Source: Amycolatopsis sp. NBC_00345
Lineage (GTDB): Bacteria; Actinomycetota; Actinomycetes; Mycobacteriales; Pseudonocardiaceae
Length of the DNA: 64,000 nt
Reading direction: 5' to 3'
Assembly (NCBI RefSeq): GCF_036116635.1
Contig: NZ_CP107995.1
Span: 2,728,001-2,792,000, forward strand
Shown here: one piece after another, positions 42,412 to 50,557 of the stretch
Layout: every line of letters begins with the position of its first letter
Numbering within the stretch: position 1 is the first letter of the stretch
Made by a program: the position numbers and the translations under genes
Notes under the pieces: model-generated
Databases searched by the model: none
What the model was told of the DNA's origin: nothing
Seen by the model: the letters and a program-made list of their open reading frames with translations, nothing else

Positions 42412-43831
42412 CGGCCGCGCCGAACCACCGGGGCAGATGCTCCTGCAGATCCTGCTGATCTTCACCGACCCAAGCCACGTGCCCGTCCGGCCGCAGCAGT
42501 AGCGCGGGCGCGTCGAGTTCCTCGCTGACGTCGACGACGTGGTCGACCCGGTCCGCCCAGCCCGCGACCGAGAGCCGGCCGGTCTGGTCGAGCAGCAGAC
42601 CGCGGCCTTCGTGCATCTGCTCGTAGAGCCGGCCGCGCTTCAGGGGCACGTCGCGCAGCCGGCGGCCGAGCAGTTCGTGGCCCTCGCCGAAGTCGTACCG
42701 GATCCCGATCGCGGTGATCTTCCCGATCAGGAACCGGTTCACCTCGTCGAAGTCCATCAGCTCCGACACCAGCCGGCGCAGGGCCCGGGGGCCCGGCTCG
42801 AGGGACCTCAGCTCGACCTGTGCCCGGGTGTTGTCCAGGACGTCGGCGGCCACCGGGTGCCGTTCGGCCTCGTAGCTGTCCAGCAGCCCGTCGGGCGCCC
42901 AGCCGTTGATCTCGGCGGCCAGTTTCCAGCCCAGGTTGAACGCGTCCTGGATGCCGAGGTTGAGCCCCTGCCCGCCCATCGGCGGGTGGATGTGCGCCGC
43001 GTCGCCGGCCAGCAGCACCCGGCCGACCCGGTAGTGCTCGGCGAGCCGGGTGGAGTCGCCGAAACGCGAGAGCCAGCGCGGCGAGTTGATGCCGAAGTCG
43101 GTGCCGGCGATCTCCTGCATCTGCTGCTTCAGGTCGTCCAGGGACGGCGGGATCGTGCGGTCTTCGGCCACCCCGGCGGCGGGCACGACCATGCGGTACA
43201 CCCCGTCCCCGAGGGGGATGGCGCCGAACCCCCCGCGTTTCTTGTAGATCTCCATCACCACGGGCATCATCTCGTCCTCGGGCACGGCGATCCGCACCTC
43301 GCCCAGCAGCCACTCGTTCTTGGCGGGCTCGCCGGGAAAGCCGACGCCGAGCCGCTTGCGCACCGTGCTGCGGCCGCCGTCGCAGCCGACGAGGTAGCGC
43401 GAGCGCAGCTGCGTGCCGTCGGCCAGCTCGGCGGTCACCCCGTCGTCGTCCTGGGTCAGCCCGACCACTTCGCGGCTGTACCGGATCTCGGCGCCCAGCT
43501 CGACGGCGTGCTCGTTCAGCAGGCGGTCGGTGGTGGTCTGCGGGATGCCGAGGACAAACGGGTACGTGGTGTCCAGCCGGTCCGGCTGCGGCTTGGTGAT
43601 GCCGGCGAAGAATCCACCGACCGGGTGCTGCGTGCCGAGCGCGAGGAACGGCTCCAGCAAGCCGCGCTGGTCCAGCACCTCGATGCTGCGCGTGTGCAGG
43701 CCCTGCGCGCGGACGATCTTGGTCGGCTCCGCGTCCCGCTCCAGCACGAGCACGTCCACGCCGTGCAGCCGCAGCTCACTGGCCAGCATCATGCCGGTCG
43801 ATCCGCCGCCGGCAATGATCACGTCGAACAA
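42404..43831 (-). CDS. rox: Rifampin monooxygenase (Rox family flavoprotein)
   Basis: 475 residues from a TTG at 43831 with GGGGG upstream. Rox hydroxylates rifamycins on the naphthyl core, linearising the ansa bridge. The sequence follows known Rox proteins: MFDVIIAGGGSTGMMLASEL (a serine where others have proline), EPTKIVRAQGLHTRSIEVLDQRGLLEPFL, DG motif LVGCDGGRSTVRKRLG, GD motif VLLAGDAAHIHPPMGGQGLN and the thioredoxin-like C-terminal domain ending VGEDQQDLQEHLPRWFG. The rifamycin-associated element at 43902-43920 supports the call. It shares its 3' end with a methyltransferase gene. Confidence 0.9.
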   Translation of the reverse strand: MFDVIIAGGGSTGMMLASELRLHGVDVLVLERDAEPTKIVRAQGLHTRSIEVLDQRGLLEPFLALGTQHPVGGFFAGITKPQPDRLDTTYPFVLGIPQTTTDRLLNEHAVELGAEIRYSREVVGLTQDDDGVTAELADGTQLRSRYLVGCDGGRSTVRKRLGVGFPGEPAKNEWLLGEVRIAVPEDEMMPVVMEIYKKRGGFGAIPLGDGVYRMVVPAAGVAEDRTIPPSLDDLKQQMQEIAGTDFGINSPRWLSRFGDSTRLAEHYRVGRVLLAGDAAHIHPPMGGQGLNLGIQDAFNLGWKLAAEINGWAPDGLLDSYEAERHPVAADVLDNTRAQVELRSLEPGPRALRRLVSELMDFDEVNRFLIGKITAIGIRYDFGEGHELLGRRLRDVPLKRGRLYEQMHEGRGLLLDQTGRLSVAGWADRVDHVVDVSEELDAPALLLRPDGHVAWVGEDQQDLQEHLPRWFGAAVS

Positions 43832-43901
43832 GAAAACCCCCGTTTACCGATGTAGATTTCCGCAGGCACTGGCTTCGAGCGGAGATTCTGCGGCATCACC
43901 C

Positions 43902-43920
43902 GGGCCTTGCCGCAAGCCCC
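43902..43920 (-). promoter_or_regulatory. Rifamycin-associated element (RAE) upstream of rox
   Basis: On the minus strand the site reads GGGGCTTGCGGCAAGGCCC, an imperfect 19-bp palindrome that equals the RAE reported upstream of rifamycin-inducible inactivation genes in actinomycetes. It lies 71 bases upstream of the rox start. A TATAGC at 43928-43933 (minus strand) could be the -10 box, which would put the element inside the transcript leader. Confidence 0.9.
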
Positions 43921-43942
43921 GGGGTGCGCTATAAGTTGGAAG

Positions 43943-43980
43943 AGGCGAGGAGCGCGAGTGGCTCCTCGCCTTTGCTGTTT
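43943..43980. terminator. Intrinsic terminator with T-rich tail
   Basis: AGGCGAGGAGC and GCTCCTCGCCT form an 11-bp stem with a seven-base loop, followed on the plus strand by TTGCTGTTT. It lies between the CGNR gene's stop and the rox promoter, where it can insulate rox from read-through. Confidence 0.7.
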
Positions 43981-44016
43981 CTCGTCCCGTGTGGACGGAC
44001 AAGCCCCGGTTGAGGC

Positions 44017-44541
44017 CTATGCGCTGACCTGACGGGCGCGGTGCTCGGCGACGGCCACCCGCGTCCCGCAGCGGGTGGAGCAGTAGCGGCGGCGGCCGTT
44101 GCGCGAGGTGTCGACGTAGGCGACCCCGCAGCCCGCCCGGGCGCACAGCCCGAGCCGGTCCGGTTCTTCGCACACCAGGTGCGCCAGGCCGCCCGCGGTG
44201 TAGCCGTAGACGCGCTCGACGCCGCCGGCGTCCTTGCTGGAGTAGTGCAGGTGCGGCGGTTTGCCGTCGTGGCACGAGATGTACGGGCGGCACGCCGCGG
44301 TGGTGAGCAGGTCGTTCACCAGGTCGACGCGCTCGGCGGGCGGGGCGCCGAACACCTGCCACAGCCGGCGGCCCCACGCCAGGATCAGCACGGCCTCGTC
44401 ACCGGTGACCTCGGTCAACGACATCGCGTGGGTACGCGCCATGGCCATCACATCGGCGGCGCCGGCGTCGTCCCGCAGGCTCAGGGTGGCCAGGTCGGCG
44501 GCCACCTGGGCGCCCGACCCGCCGTAAGGGTTGAAGTGCAC
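44017..44541 (-). CDS. CGNR zinc finger protein (ABATE domain)
   Basis: 174 residues from a GTG at 44541. The N-terminal part is the ABATE-like domain (LTEVTGDEAVLILAWGRRLWQVFGAP). The C-terminal zinc finger is CARAGCGVAYVDTSRNGRRRYCSTRCGTRVAVAEHR, with four cysteines and the C-G-x-R form. CGNR proteins are thought to be transcription regulators, mostly in actinomycetes. It is divergent from a small zinc-ribbon gene, with only 25 bases between starts. Confidence 0.9.
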   Translation of the reverse strand: MHFNPYGGSGAQVAADLATLSLRDDAGAADVMAMARTHAMSLTEVTGDEAVLILAWGRRLWQVFGAPPAERVDLVNDLLTTAACRPYISCHDGKPPHLHYSSKDAGGVERVYGYTAGGLAHLVCEEPDRLGLCARAGCGVAYVDTSRNGRRRYCSTRCGTRVAVAEHRARQVSA

Positions 44542-44566
44542 TGAATCATTACATCATGCTCGGGGC

Positions 44567-44740
44567 ATGGAAGAAAACCGCTGCCCCCGCTGCGGCTGGC
44601 CCCTGGCCGAGCTGCCCGCCTCCGCGACCGTCCCCGGCTCAGCCGGCAGCCGCGCCGACTACGTCCGCTGCCTCTGCGGCAGCTGGCTCGCCCGCGTCAA
44701 CGGCGTTGTGGTCGGCGCGACCCGGCCCGTCAGCCGGTGA
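44567..44740 (+). CDS. Small zinc-ribbon-like protein of unknown function
   Basis: 57 residues from an ATG at 44567. It has CPRCG near the N-terminus (Cys6, Cys9) and CLCGSW near the middle (Cys35, Cys37), so a single zinc site is likely. No named family recognised. The divergent CGNR gene is its nearest partner. Confidence 0.6.
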   Translation: MEENRCPRCGWPLAELPASATVPGSAGSRADYVRCLCGSWLARVNGVVVGATRPVSR

Positions 44741-44919
44741 CAAGCCGCGGGGGACGGCGCCCGTTTCGGTGGCATGGGCTACGTGCCCCGTCCGGCCGGA
44801 TCGGCGCGGCCCGCACGCCGTCCGAGGCGGCCGGACGCTGGGCCGCGACCACGTCGACCCGCGGAGCCGATCCCGGGGAGATCACCGGTGAAGTCGAGGA
44901 GCGGAAGCGATCCAGGCGC

Positions 44920-45138
44920 AGCGCGGGCAGCAGGGTGCCGTCGGTGAGCGTCAGGTCCGAGGCCTTCGTCCCCGGCCAGCGGATGGGCCTCGCCCGTCCG
45001 GGATAGTGGTGGGTGAGCTCGGATATCCGGCCGTCCAGCTCCAGGATGGTGAGCACTTCGAGGGTGCATGGTCGTCCCGCAGGATTCGCGACTGGGCTCC
45101 CGGTCCCGCTCGTACATCTCGACGCGCCCCGGCCGCAT
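44920..45138 (-). pseudogene. Probable frameshifted remnant of a small protein gene
   Basis: The 402-base gap 44741-45142 has no intact gene, but the minus strand shows protein-like text in two frames. From an ATG at 45138 it reads MRPGRVEMYERDREPSRESC. After a shift near 45060 another frame gives TLEVLTILELDGRISELTHH and YPGRARPIRW. The second part resembles the C-terminal part of SnoaL/NTF2-like proteins, and an intact SnoaL-like gene lies 1.6 kb away. Exact borders cannot be set. Confidence 0.35.
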
Positions 45139-45142
45139 CGAA

Positions 45143-46048
45143 TCACCGGCCCAGGTGGCGGGAGAGCCACTCCAGGATCCGGCCCGGCGCCCTCTGAAAG
45201 TGCAAGTACCCGTCCCAACGGCGAGTGGTGCCGCGGATCCAGAACAGCTCCTTCGGCACGTCCGCGGGGATGGCGTCGAACACGGACTGGACGTCCGACG
45301 GCCTGGTCATGACGTCGTCGTAGACCTGGTAGAGGAACGTCGGCACCCGGACGCAACCCGCTGCGGCGACCGGGGACATCTCGTCGAGGCCGAAGCCGGT
45401 GCGGAGCCTGATCAGCCGGTCCAGCTCGTCCATCCTCCCGGCCGGGATGCCGAGCCGTTCCAGCCTCGGCTCCAGGAGCGCGCGGGGCGACGCCGGCTGG
45501 CACGCGACCAGGCAGCGGACGTCCGCGAACTCCTGCGGGGCCCGCTGCATCGCGAAGAACGTGGCGTTGGCGCCCAGGCAACGGCTGAACAGCGCGATCC
45601 TCGCCCCTCGCAGGTCGTCACGCGATCGCGCGTACCGCAGGGAACCCACGACGTCGCGCGATTCGAACCTGCCGCTGGAGGTCACGCCACCGTTGGCGGC
45701 GCCGCTGAGGCCGAAGTTGCGCAGGTCGTAGGCGAGGACGTGGTAGCCGGCGGCGTGCAGGATCGCGAGGTCCGGCACCAGGTCGACCTCGATGTCGTTG
45801 CCGGTTTCGGCGTTGGCCGACCGCCAGGGCTCCAGGTGGGACGGCAGGCCCGAGCGGCTGAAGAACCGCGGATGGTTGACGATCACGATGCGGTCGGAGC
45901 CCGGCGCCGGGACCAGCCAGCCTTCGAGCGGCGTCCCGTCCTCGGAGGGGAACGTGACGTCCTCGAAGTCCAGCCCGTGCTCGGCCGGGGAGCGCAGCAC
46001 CGGCGAACGCGGCGAAGTGCTGAAACGGTCGGCGATGGTGTCGAGCAT
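45143..46048 (-). CDS. Alpha/beta hydrolase with a cysteine at the nucleophile position
   Basis: 301 residues from an ATG with GGGGG upstream. An alpha/beta hydrolase fold is shown by DGTPLEGWLVPAPGSDRIVIVNHP, LAILHAAGYHVLAYDLRNFGLS and the nucleophile elbow IALFSRCLGANATFF. The elbow holds Cys157 where most relatives have serine. Dienelactone hydrolases also use cysteine, but the rest of the chain is closer to the esterase group. The last gene of a three-gene operon with an SDR and a SnoaL-like protein, suggesting a short catabolic pathway. Confidence 0.85.
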   Translation of the reverse strand: MLDTIADRFSTSPRSPVLRSPAEHGLDFEDVTFPSEDGTPLEGWLVPAPGSDRIVIVNHPRFFSRSGLPSHLEPWRSANAETGNDIEVDLVPDLAILHAAGYHVLAYDLRNFGLSGAANGGVTSSGRFESRDVVGSLRYARSRDDLRGARIALFSRCLGANATFFAMQRAPQEFADVRCLVACQPASPRALLEPRLERLGIPAGRMDELDRLIRLRTGFGLDEMSPVAAAGCVRVPTFLYQVYDDVMTRPSDVQSVFDAIPADVPKELFWIRGTTRRWDGYLHFQRAPGRILEWLSRHLGR

Positions 46049-46050
46049 GG

Positions 46051-46806
46051 TCAGGCCCCCGTACGCGTCATGCCGCCGTCGACGTGCAGGATCTGGGCGG
46101 TCATGAAGTCGGCGTCGTCCGAGACCAGGAAGGCCAGCGCGTTGCCGAGGTCCGCCGGGACCGACTGGCGCTTGATGGTCTGCAGAGCGGTCACCCGGGC
46201 GAACACCTCGTCGGCGGTCGGGCCGTTTTCCCTGGTGCGGCCCAGAAAACCCTCGGTCGGCACCAGCCCGGGCGCGATCGCGTTGACCGTGATTCCGCTC
46301 TCGCCGAGTTCGTTGGCGAGAGCCCGGGTCAGCGCGTGCACGGTGCCCTTGCTGGTCAGGTACGCGAGGTCGCGGTTCTGCGTCAGCGTGATGCCCGAGC
46401 CGGTGTTGACGACGCGGCCCCATCCGTTGGCCCGCATGCCCGGCGCGAACGCCCGGGCGAAGAGCAGGATCGCCTCGACGTTGACCGCCTGCACCTTGCG
46501 CCACAGCTCGATCGTCAGGTGGTCGAGGTCGGCGAGCGGGAAGATTCCGGCGTTGTTGACGAGGATGTCGCAGCGCCCGTACCGGTCGAGGACCGTGCCG
46601 GCCACCGCGTCGACCTGAGCCGGATCGCTGATGTCGCACACCAGGCCCAGATGGTCGCCGCCTTCCAGCTCCTGCACGGCGTCGGACGGGTCGTCGATGT
46701 CGACCGCGACCACGTTCGCGCCGTCCGCGGCGAGCCGCCGGCAGTACGCGTAGCCGATGCCCCGTGCCGCCCCGGTCACCACCGCCGTTTTTCCCTTAAG
46801 CGCCAC
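46051..46806 (-). CDS. Classical short-chain dehydrogenase/reductase
   Basis: 251 residues from a GTG that overlaps the SnoaL-like gene by 11 bases. TGAARGIGYAYCRRL (T-G-x-x-x-G-x-G), acidic VDIDDP at the end of strand 2 (NAD preference), ILVNNAGIFPLADL, catalytic Ser in VVNTGSGIT, Tyr/Lys in AYLTSKGTVHALTRAL, and C-terminal ILHVDGGMT. A typical FabG-like alcohol dehydrogenase. Middle gene of the operon. Confidence 0.92.
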   Translation of the reverse strand: MALKGKTAVVTGAARGIGYAYCRRLAADGANVVAVDIDDPSDAVQELEGGDHLGLVCDISDPAQVDAVAGTVLDRYGRCDILVNNAGIFPLADLDHLTIELWRKVQAVNVEAILLFARAFAPGMRANGWGRVVNTGSGITLTQNRDLAYLTSKGTVHALTRALANELGESGITVNAIAPGLVPTEGFLGRTRENGPTADEVFARVTALQTIKRQSVPADLGNALAFLVSDDADFMTAQILHVDGGMTRTGA

Positions 46807-47212
46807 GGGTGAATTCCAGGCCGATCTGGCGCGCGATCCCGAAGTAGTCCTCCAGGTGCCAGGTCCGCACGATCCGGCCGTCGACCATCTGGTGGAAGTC
46901 GGCCGACCGGAACTCGACCTCGTCACCGGCGCCCTCGACGCCGAGCAGCTCCCCGGTGTGCTTCGCGCGGGTGACCGCCCGCACCGCGACCCGGTCGCCG
47001 CTCTCCACGACGTCCTCGATCTCCGTGGTCAGGTCGCTGAACGCGCCGCGGAGGTGCGCGATGGTGCCCTTCCACCCCTCCGGGCCGCTCCCGGTACGCA
47101 GGGCCGGGAAGGTCTCCCAGCCGGCGGCGAGGGCCTCGTCGACCAACGCCGGGTCACCGGTGGTGAGGGCCTGATAGAAGCGGCGGACCGCGATTTCGTT
47201 GTCACTAGCCAT
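46796..47212 (-). CDS. SnoaL/NTF2-like protein
   Basis: 138 residues from the ATG at 47212. Cone-shaped NTF2 fold pattern: AVRRFYQALTTGDPALVDEALAAGWETF, GWKGTIAHLRGAFSDLTTEIEDVVESGDRVAVR, VEFRSADFHQMVDGRIVRTWHLED. The SnoaL group includes polyketide cyclases and small hydrolases or isomerases. First gene of the operon and divergent from a LysR regulator (72 bases between starts). Confidence 0.9.
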   Translation of the reverse strand: MASDNEIAVRRFYQALTTGDPALVDEALAAGWETFPALRTGSGPEGWKGTIAHLRGAFSDLTTEIEDVVESGDRVAVRAVTRAKHTGELLGVEGAGDEVEFRSADFHQMVDGRIVRTWHLEDYFGIARQIGLEFTRGA

Positions 47213-47283
47213 GAATCTCACGTTAGGCGCGGGCGCCCTCGGCGATCAAAGACCTGTTCCGGACCACGTAATACGATCGAGGC

Positions 47284-48153
47284 ATGACCGACCTCGACCT
47301 TCGGCTGGTGCGGTACTTCACCACCGTCGCGTCACACCTGCACTACGGCCGGGCCGCGGCCGAGCTGCGGATCGCGCAGCCCTCGCTGAGCCGGCAGATC
47401 AGCCAGCTCGAGGCCCTCGTGGGTGCCCGGCTTTTCGACCGCACGCGGCAAGGCACCCGGCTCACCGAGGCAGGAGCGGCCTTCCTTCCTCGCGCGCACG
47501 ACCTGTTGCGCTCGTCCGAGGAGGCCACGGCCGCCGCCCGGGCCGCGGCGCAGCCCAGCCGGATCACCATCGGCTACACCGTGGGCCTGGTCGTCACCCC
47601 GGCGGTGCGGAACCTGCGGCACAAGCACCCCGACGCCGACGTCCGCACGCTGCACCTGGACTGGAACGAGCCGGCCGACGCCCTGCTCGGCCACAGGGTC
47701 GACGCGGTGATCACGCGACTGCCGCTGTCCACGGACGGCCTGCGCGTGACGACGCTCTACGACGAGCCGAAGCTCCTGCTCGTCCCGGCCGGGCATCGGC
47801 TGGCGGGCAAGGAGTCGGTCACGCTCGACGACATCGGGGACGAGCCGATCCCGCGCTTCGCGGACCCGGAGTTCGACGCGTACTGGCGCATCGACCCGCG
47901 GCCGGGCGGCCACCCCGCGCCCGACGGCCCCGTGGTCGGGACCGTTGAGGACAAGATCGAATGCATCGCCGCCGGGCAGGCCGTGGCCGTCGTCCCGGCC
48001 GGCCTGCACTCGGTCGGCATCCGCCCCGATCTGGCCTCGATCCCGCTGCACGGCGTCGAGCCGAGCCACGTCGTCGTGGCCACCCGGGCCGCGGACGGCA
48101 GCGACCTGGTCGCCGCGTTCCGCGCGTCGGCCCATGACTGCCTGAGCGGTTAG
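47284..48153 (+). CDS. LysR family regulator of the SnoaL/SDR/hydrolase operon
   Basis: 289 residues. DNA-binding domain: LDLRLVRYFTTVASHLHYGRAAAELRIAQPSLSRQISQLEALVGARLFDR. The effector domain has the short form of aromatic-catabolism LysR proteins (ITIGYTVGLVVTPAVRNLRHKHPDADVRTL). Divergent from the three-gene operon and so likely its activator. The last bases before a perfect hairpin mark the end of this unit. Confidence 0.92.
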   Translation: MTDLDLRLVRYFTTVASHLHYGRAAAELRIAQPSLSRQISQLEALVGARLFDRTRQGTRLTEAGAAFLPRAHDLLRSSEEATAAARAAAQPSRITIGYTVGLVVTPAVRNLRHKHPDADVRTLHLDWNEPADALLGHRVDAVITRLPLSTDGLRVTTLYDEPKLLLVPAGHRLAGKESVTLDDIGDEPIPRFADPEFDAYWRIDPRPGGHPAPDGPVVGTVEDKIECIAAGQAVAVVPAGLHSVGIRPDLASIPLHGVEPSHVVVATRAADGSDLVAAFRASAHDCLSG

Positions 48154-48160
48154 CCAGTGG

Positions 48161-48211
48161 CCGTCAAGGCCTCCTTACCCGCGTGGGACGCGGGTAAGGA
48201 GGCCTTGACGG
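48161..48211. terminator. Perfect long hairpin between convergent genes
   Basis: CCGTCAAGGCCTCCTTACCC begins a perfect stem of 24 bp with a three-base loop. It starts eight bases after the LysR stop and ends 23 bases before the stop of the convergent pentapeptide gene. Same core as the hairpin at 16734-16786. Confidence 0.8.
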
Positions 48212-48233
48212 CGTACGTTGCCCAGCCCGGAAG

Positions 48234-49037
48234 TCACCAGTGCGAGGGACGAGAGAGGCCCGGCGGCAGTTTCGTCGCGGCGTCTCCACGGGCGGCGTTG
48301 ACCTGTGACTGGGTGAGGAACAGGCTGCCGGTGAGGTCGGCCCCGCGGACGTCCGCGTCCCGCAGGTCCGCGCCGATCAGGTCGGCCAGCCGCAGGTCGG
48401 CGTCGCGCAGGTCCGCCGCGATGAGGTACGCGCCACGCAGGTTCGCGCCCCTGAGGTCGGCGCCCTTGAGCTTCGCGCCCATCAGGTCGGCCCCGCGCCG
48501 GTCCTTCTTCTTGCCGGGAACGGCTGCGCGCACCAGCTCACTCGTGCGCAGGAGCAGCACGTTGACGCGCCCGCGCTGCTCGCCGACGTCGAGCGTGAGC
48601 AGGGTGCCGGGGTCGCTCGCGGCCAGCCGCTCGGTCTCCTCGAGCGCGGTCCCGAGGTCGCCGTGCAGCTCGCGGGTGGCGTCGAGGCCGCGGGCTTCGG
48701 TGAGGTAGGCGAGCAGTTCGTGCAGCTGCCGCATCACCGGCAGCGCGGCGAACATCTGTTTGGCCGTCCCGGGCTCGTCGCGCCAGCTGCGCCCGCCGAA
48801 GGTGATCTGCGAGATCCGCTGCCCGGCGCCGAAACAGTCGTAGACGGAGCAGCCGGGGAACCCCCGTTGCCGCAGCTTGTCGTGGATGCCGCAGCCGAAG
48901 TCCGGCTCGAGGTTGTGGCACGGGTCCCCGGCGGCCTTGTCGATCGCGAAGTCGGCGGAGCGCGTGAAGGTGAGGGCGACGCAACAGAGCCCGAAGCAGC
49001 TCGCGCAGTCCGCCTTCAGGGCGGCGGTCTCGGGCAC
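48234..49037 (-). CDS. Cys-cluster protein with C-terminal pentapeptide repeats
   Basis: 267 residues from a GTG with AGGAG upstream. The N-terminal 75 residues hold a cysteine cluster (CASCFGLCC ... CHNLEPDFGCGIHDKL ... CSVYDCFG) like the YkgJ-type zinc or iron-sulfur binding proteins. A helical middle follows. Residues 180-240 are pentapeptide repeats (A-D/N-L-x-x: ADLMGAKLKGADLRGANLRG), about 12 units, enough for three coils of a right-handed beta helix. Function unknown; pentapeptide proteins can mimic DNA and shield gyrase, but this one is too short in its repeat to assume that. Confidence 0.88.
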   Translation of the reverse strand: MPETAALKADCASCFGLCCVALTFTRSADFAIDKAAGDPCHNLEPDFGCGIHDKLRQRGFPGCSVYDCFGAGQRISQITFGGRSWRDEPGTAKQMFAALPVMRQLHELLAYLTEARGLDATRELHGDLGTALEETERLAASDPGTLLTLDVGEQRGRVNVLLLRTSELVRAAVPGKKKDRRGADLMGAKLKGADLRGANLRGAYLIAADLRDADLRLADLIGADLRDADVRGADLTGSLFLTQSQVNAARGDAATKLPPGLSRPSHW

Positions 49038-49103
49038 GGGTCACTCCTGCTGCTGGACGGTTCCCCGAATCGTACTGATCGGCCGGCGCGGGTCCTCGTG
49101 ACG

Positions 49104-50495
49104 TCAGGAGTCCTCGGGAAACCAGCTGCTCGCGACGAGGTCGACGGCGCTGCGTTCGGGGGCGCGGGCGGCGTGGTCGTAGGTCTGCTGGGTGGTGTCG
49201 ATGCTGCTGTGGCCGACGTCGGCCTGGACGTGCACCAGCTGCGCGCCCGCTTCGACGGCCGTGGTGACGTAGAAGTGCCGCAGCGCGTGCGGGTGCATGG
49301 CCCCGGCGATGGTGGCCAGCTCCGGGCCGCCCGCGACAGTCAGACGGCGCAGCAGCTGCCAGATCGCCTGCCGCTGGAACCGGCGCCCCGTCCTGGTCTC
49401 GATCAGCGGGGACTGCGGCGCGGGCCGCGGAATCCGGTGTGCGACGGCTGTTTCGCGTGACGCAGCCGCTTCGTCGCGCGCGGACAGATAGGCGGTCAGC
49501 GCGTTCTCGGCGGGCACGCTGAGGTAGACGACGCGGGTCTTGCCACCCTTGCCGAGCACCCGCAGCGCCCGGCGGCCGCGCGTGACGTGCAGGTCGGCGC
49601 GGTCGAGGTCGCACAGCTCGCTGACCCGCAGCCCGAGCGTGAACAGCGCGACCACGGCGACCGCGCGGGCGGTGTCGAGCAGACTCGCCCCGCGACGGCG
49701 CGCCCCGGCCGCGGTGTAGAGCGCGCGGACTTGGCGCGTGGTGAGCGTGACGGTGCCCGACGTGCTGGCCGCCGCCACCGCGAGCCCGAGCCGCCGCCGG
49801 TTCAGCGCCGCGGGGTTCCCGGCCACCAGCCCGAGGTCGGCGAGGTAGCCGTAGAGCGCCTTGACGGTCGCGAGCATCCGATCCCGGGTCGCGGGCGCCG
49901 CCCCGGCCGTGGCGAGGTCGTCGAGCCAGCCCTTGACGTGGGCCGAGGTGGCGGCCACCGGGTCGACACCCCGGGACGCACACCAGCGGAACCAGTGGTG
50001 CGCACGCAGTCTTCCGCGCGCGGCGGGTGGGGGAGCGGTGCGGGTCTGGCCCGAGGTTGGCGCCGGAGTCGAGTAACTGGGTCCGCCGGAGGCTGTTGTC
50101 GCTCGCGCGTCTGCAGCGTTGGTCGTATCGAGGTGAAGGGCGTCCGCATACTCGAGGACGGCGGTGGCCCAGGCTTCGCGGACAGTCCGGGCGTTCTCTC
50201 CTGCGGCTCCCGGAAGAGGTTCCTGGCCTGCTCCTGTCGGAGTGCGGAGGCCGGGACGAGCCCAGCCGGCGAGATCCGTCGCCGAGATGGGCAGGCCGAG
50301 CCCTTCGGCGTAAGTGCGACGGGTGGCCTGGTTCCCGTAACCGGTGAGCCAGTCGGCAATCGCGGCGAGGAGCCGGGCGGGATCAGCGACCCCCGGCCAC
50401 GCCTCGACGTCCGCCGACAGGGGGTACCCAGTTTTCGGCCCCGTCGAGGGCGCACCGATCGGCCCCACGATCTCACTCACCGCTGCCATCCCCAT
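49104..50495 (-). CDS. Tyrosine recombinase with an insertion in the core-binding domain
   Basis: 463 residues from the ATG at 50495 (a GTG at 50498 and an ATG at 50489 are alternatives). All catalytic residues are present: Arg290 (LGLRVSEL), Lys319 (GKGGKTR), His403 and Arg406 (PHALRHFYVT), His429 (DVGHSSIDTTQQTY) and the nucleophile Tyr439. The N-terminal SAM-like domain is split: helix 1 (WLTGYGNQATRRTYAEGL) is parted from the rest (HHWFRWCASRGVDPVAATSA) by about 100 residues, part helical, part Pro/Ser/Thr-rich. No tRNA or att site nearby. Divergent from a coiled-coil gene, with 133 bases between starts. Confidence 0.9.
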   Translation of the reverse strand: MGMAAVSEIVGPIGAPSTGPKTGYPLSADVEAWPGVADPARLLAAIADWLTGYGNQATRRTYAEGLGLPISATDLAGWARPGLRTPTGAGQEPLPGAAGENARTVREAWATAVLEYADALHLDTTNAADARATTASGGPSYSTPAPTSGQTRTAPPPAARGRLRAHHWFRWCASRGVDPVAATSAHVKGWLDDLATAGAAPATRDRMLATVKALYGYLADLGLVAGNPAALNRRRLGLAVAAASTSGTVTLTTRQVRALYTAAGARRRGASLLDTARAVAVVALFTLGLRVSELCDLDRADLHVTRGRRALRVLGKGGKTRVVYLSVPAENALTAYLSARDEAAASRETAVAHRIPRPAPQSPLIETRTGRRFQRQAIWQLLRRLTVAGGPELATIAGAMHPHALRHFYVTTAVEAGAQLVHVQADVGHSSIDTTQQTYDHAARAPERSAVDLVASSWFPEDS

Positions 50496-50557
50496 CACTC
50501 TGCGTCGACCAATTCCCGCCCTGCTGATCTTAGCAACAAAAGCTCTGTTCTGTAGCT

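Noticed and set aside
49104..50495. Integrase as a mark of a prophage or integrative element
   Set aside because: No tRNA target, excisionase, replication, transfer or phage structural genes lie around it; neighbours look like ordinary chromosomal genes.
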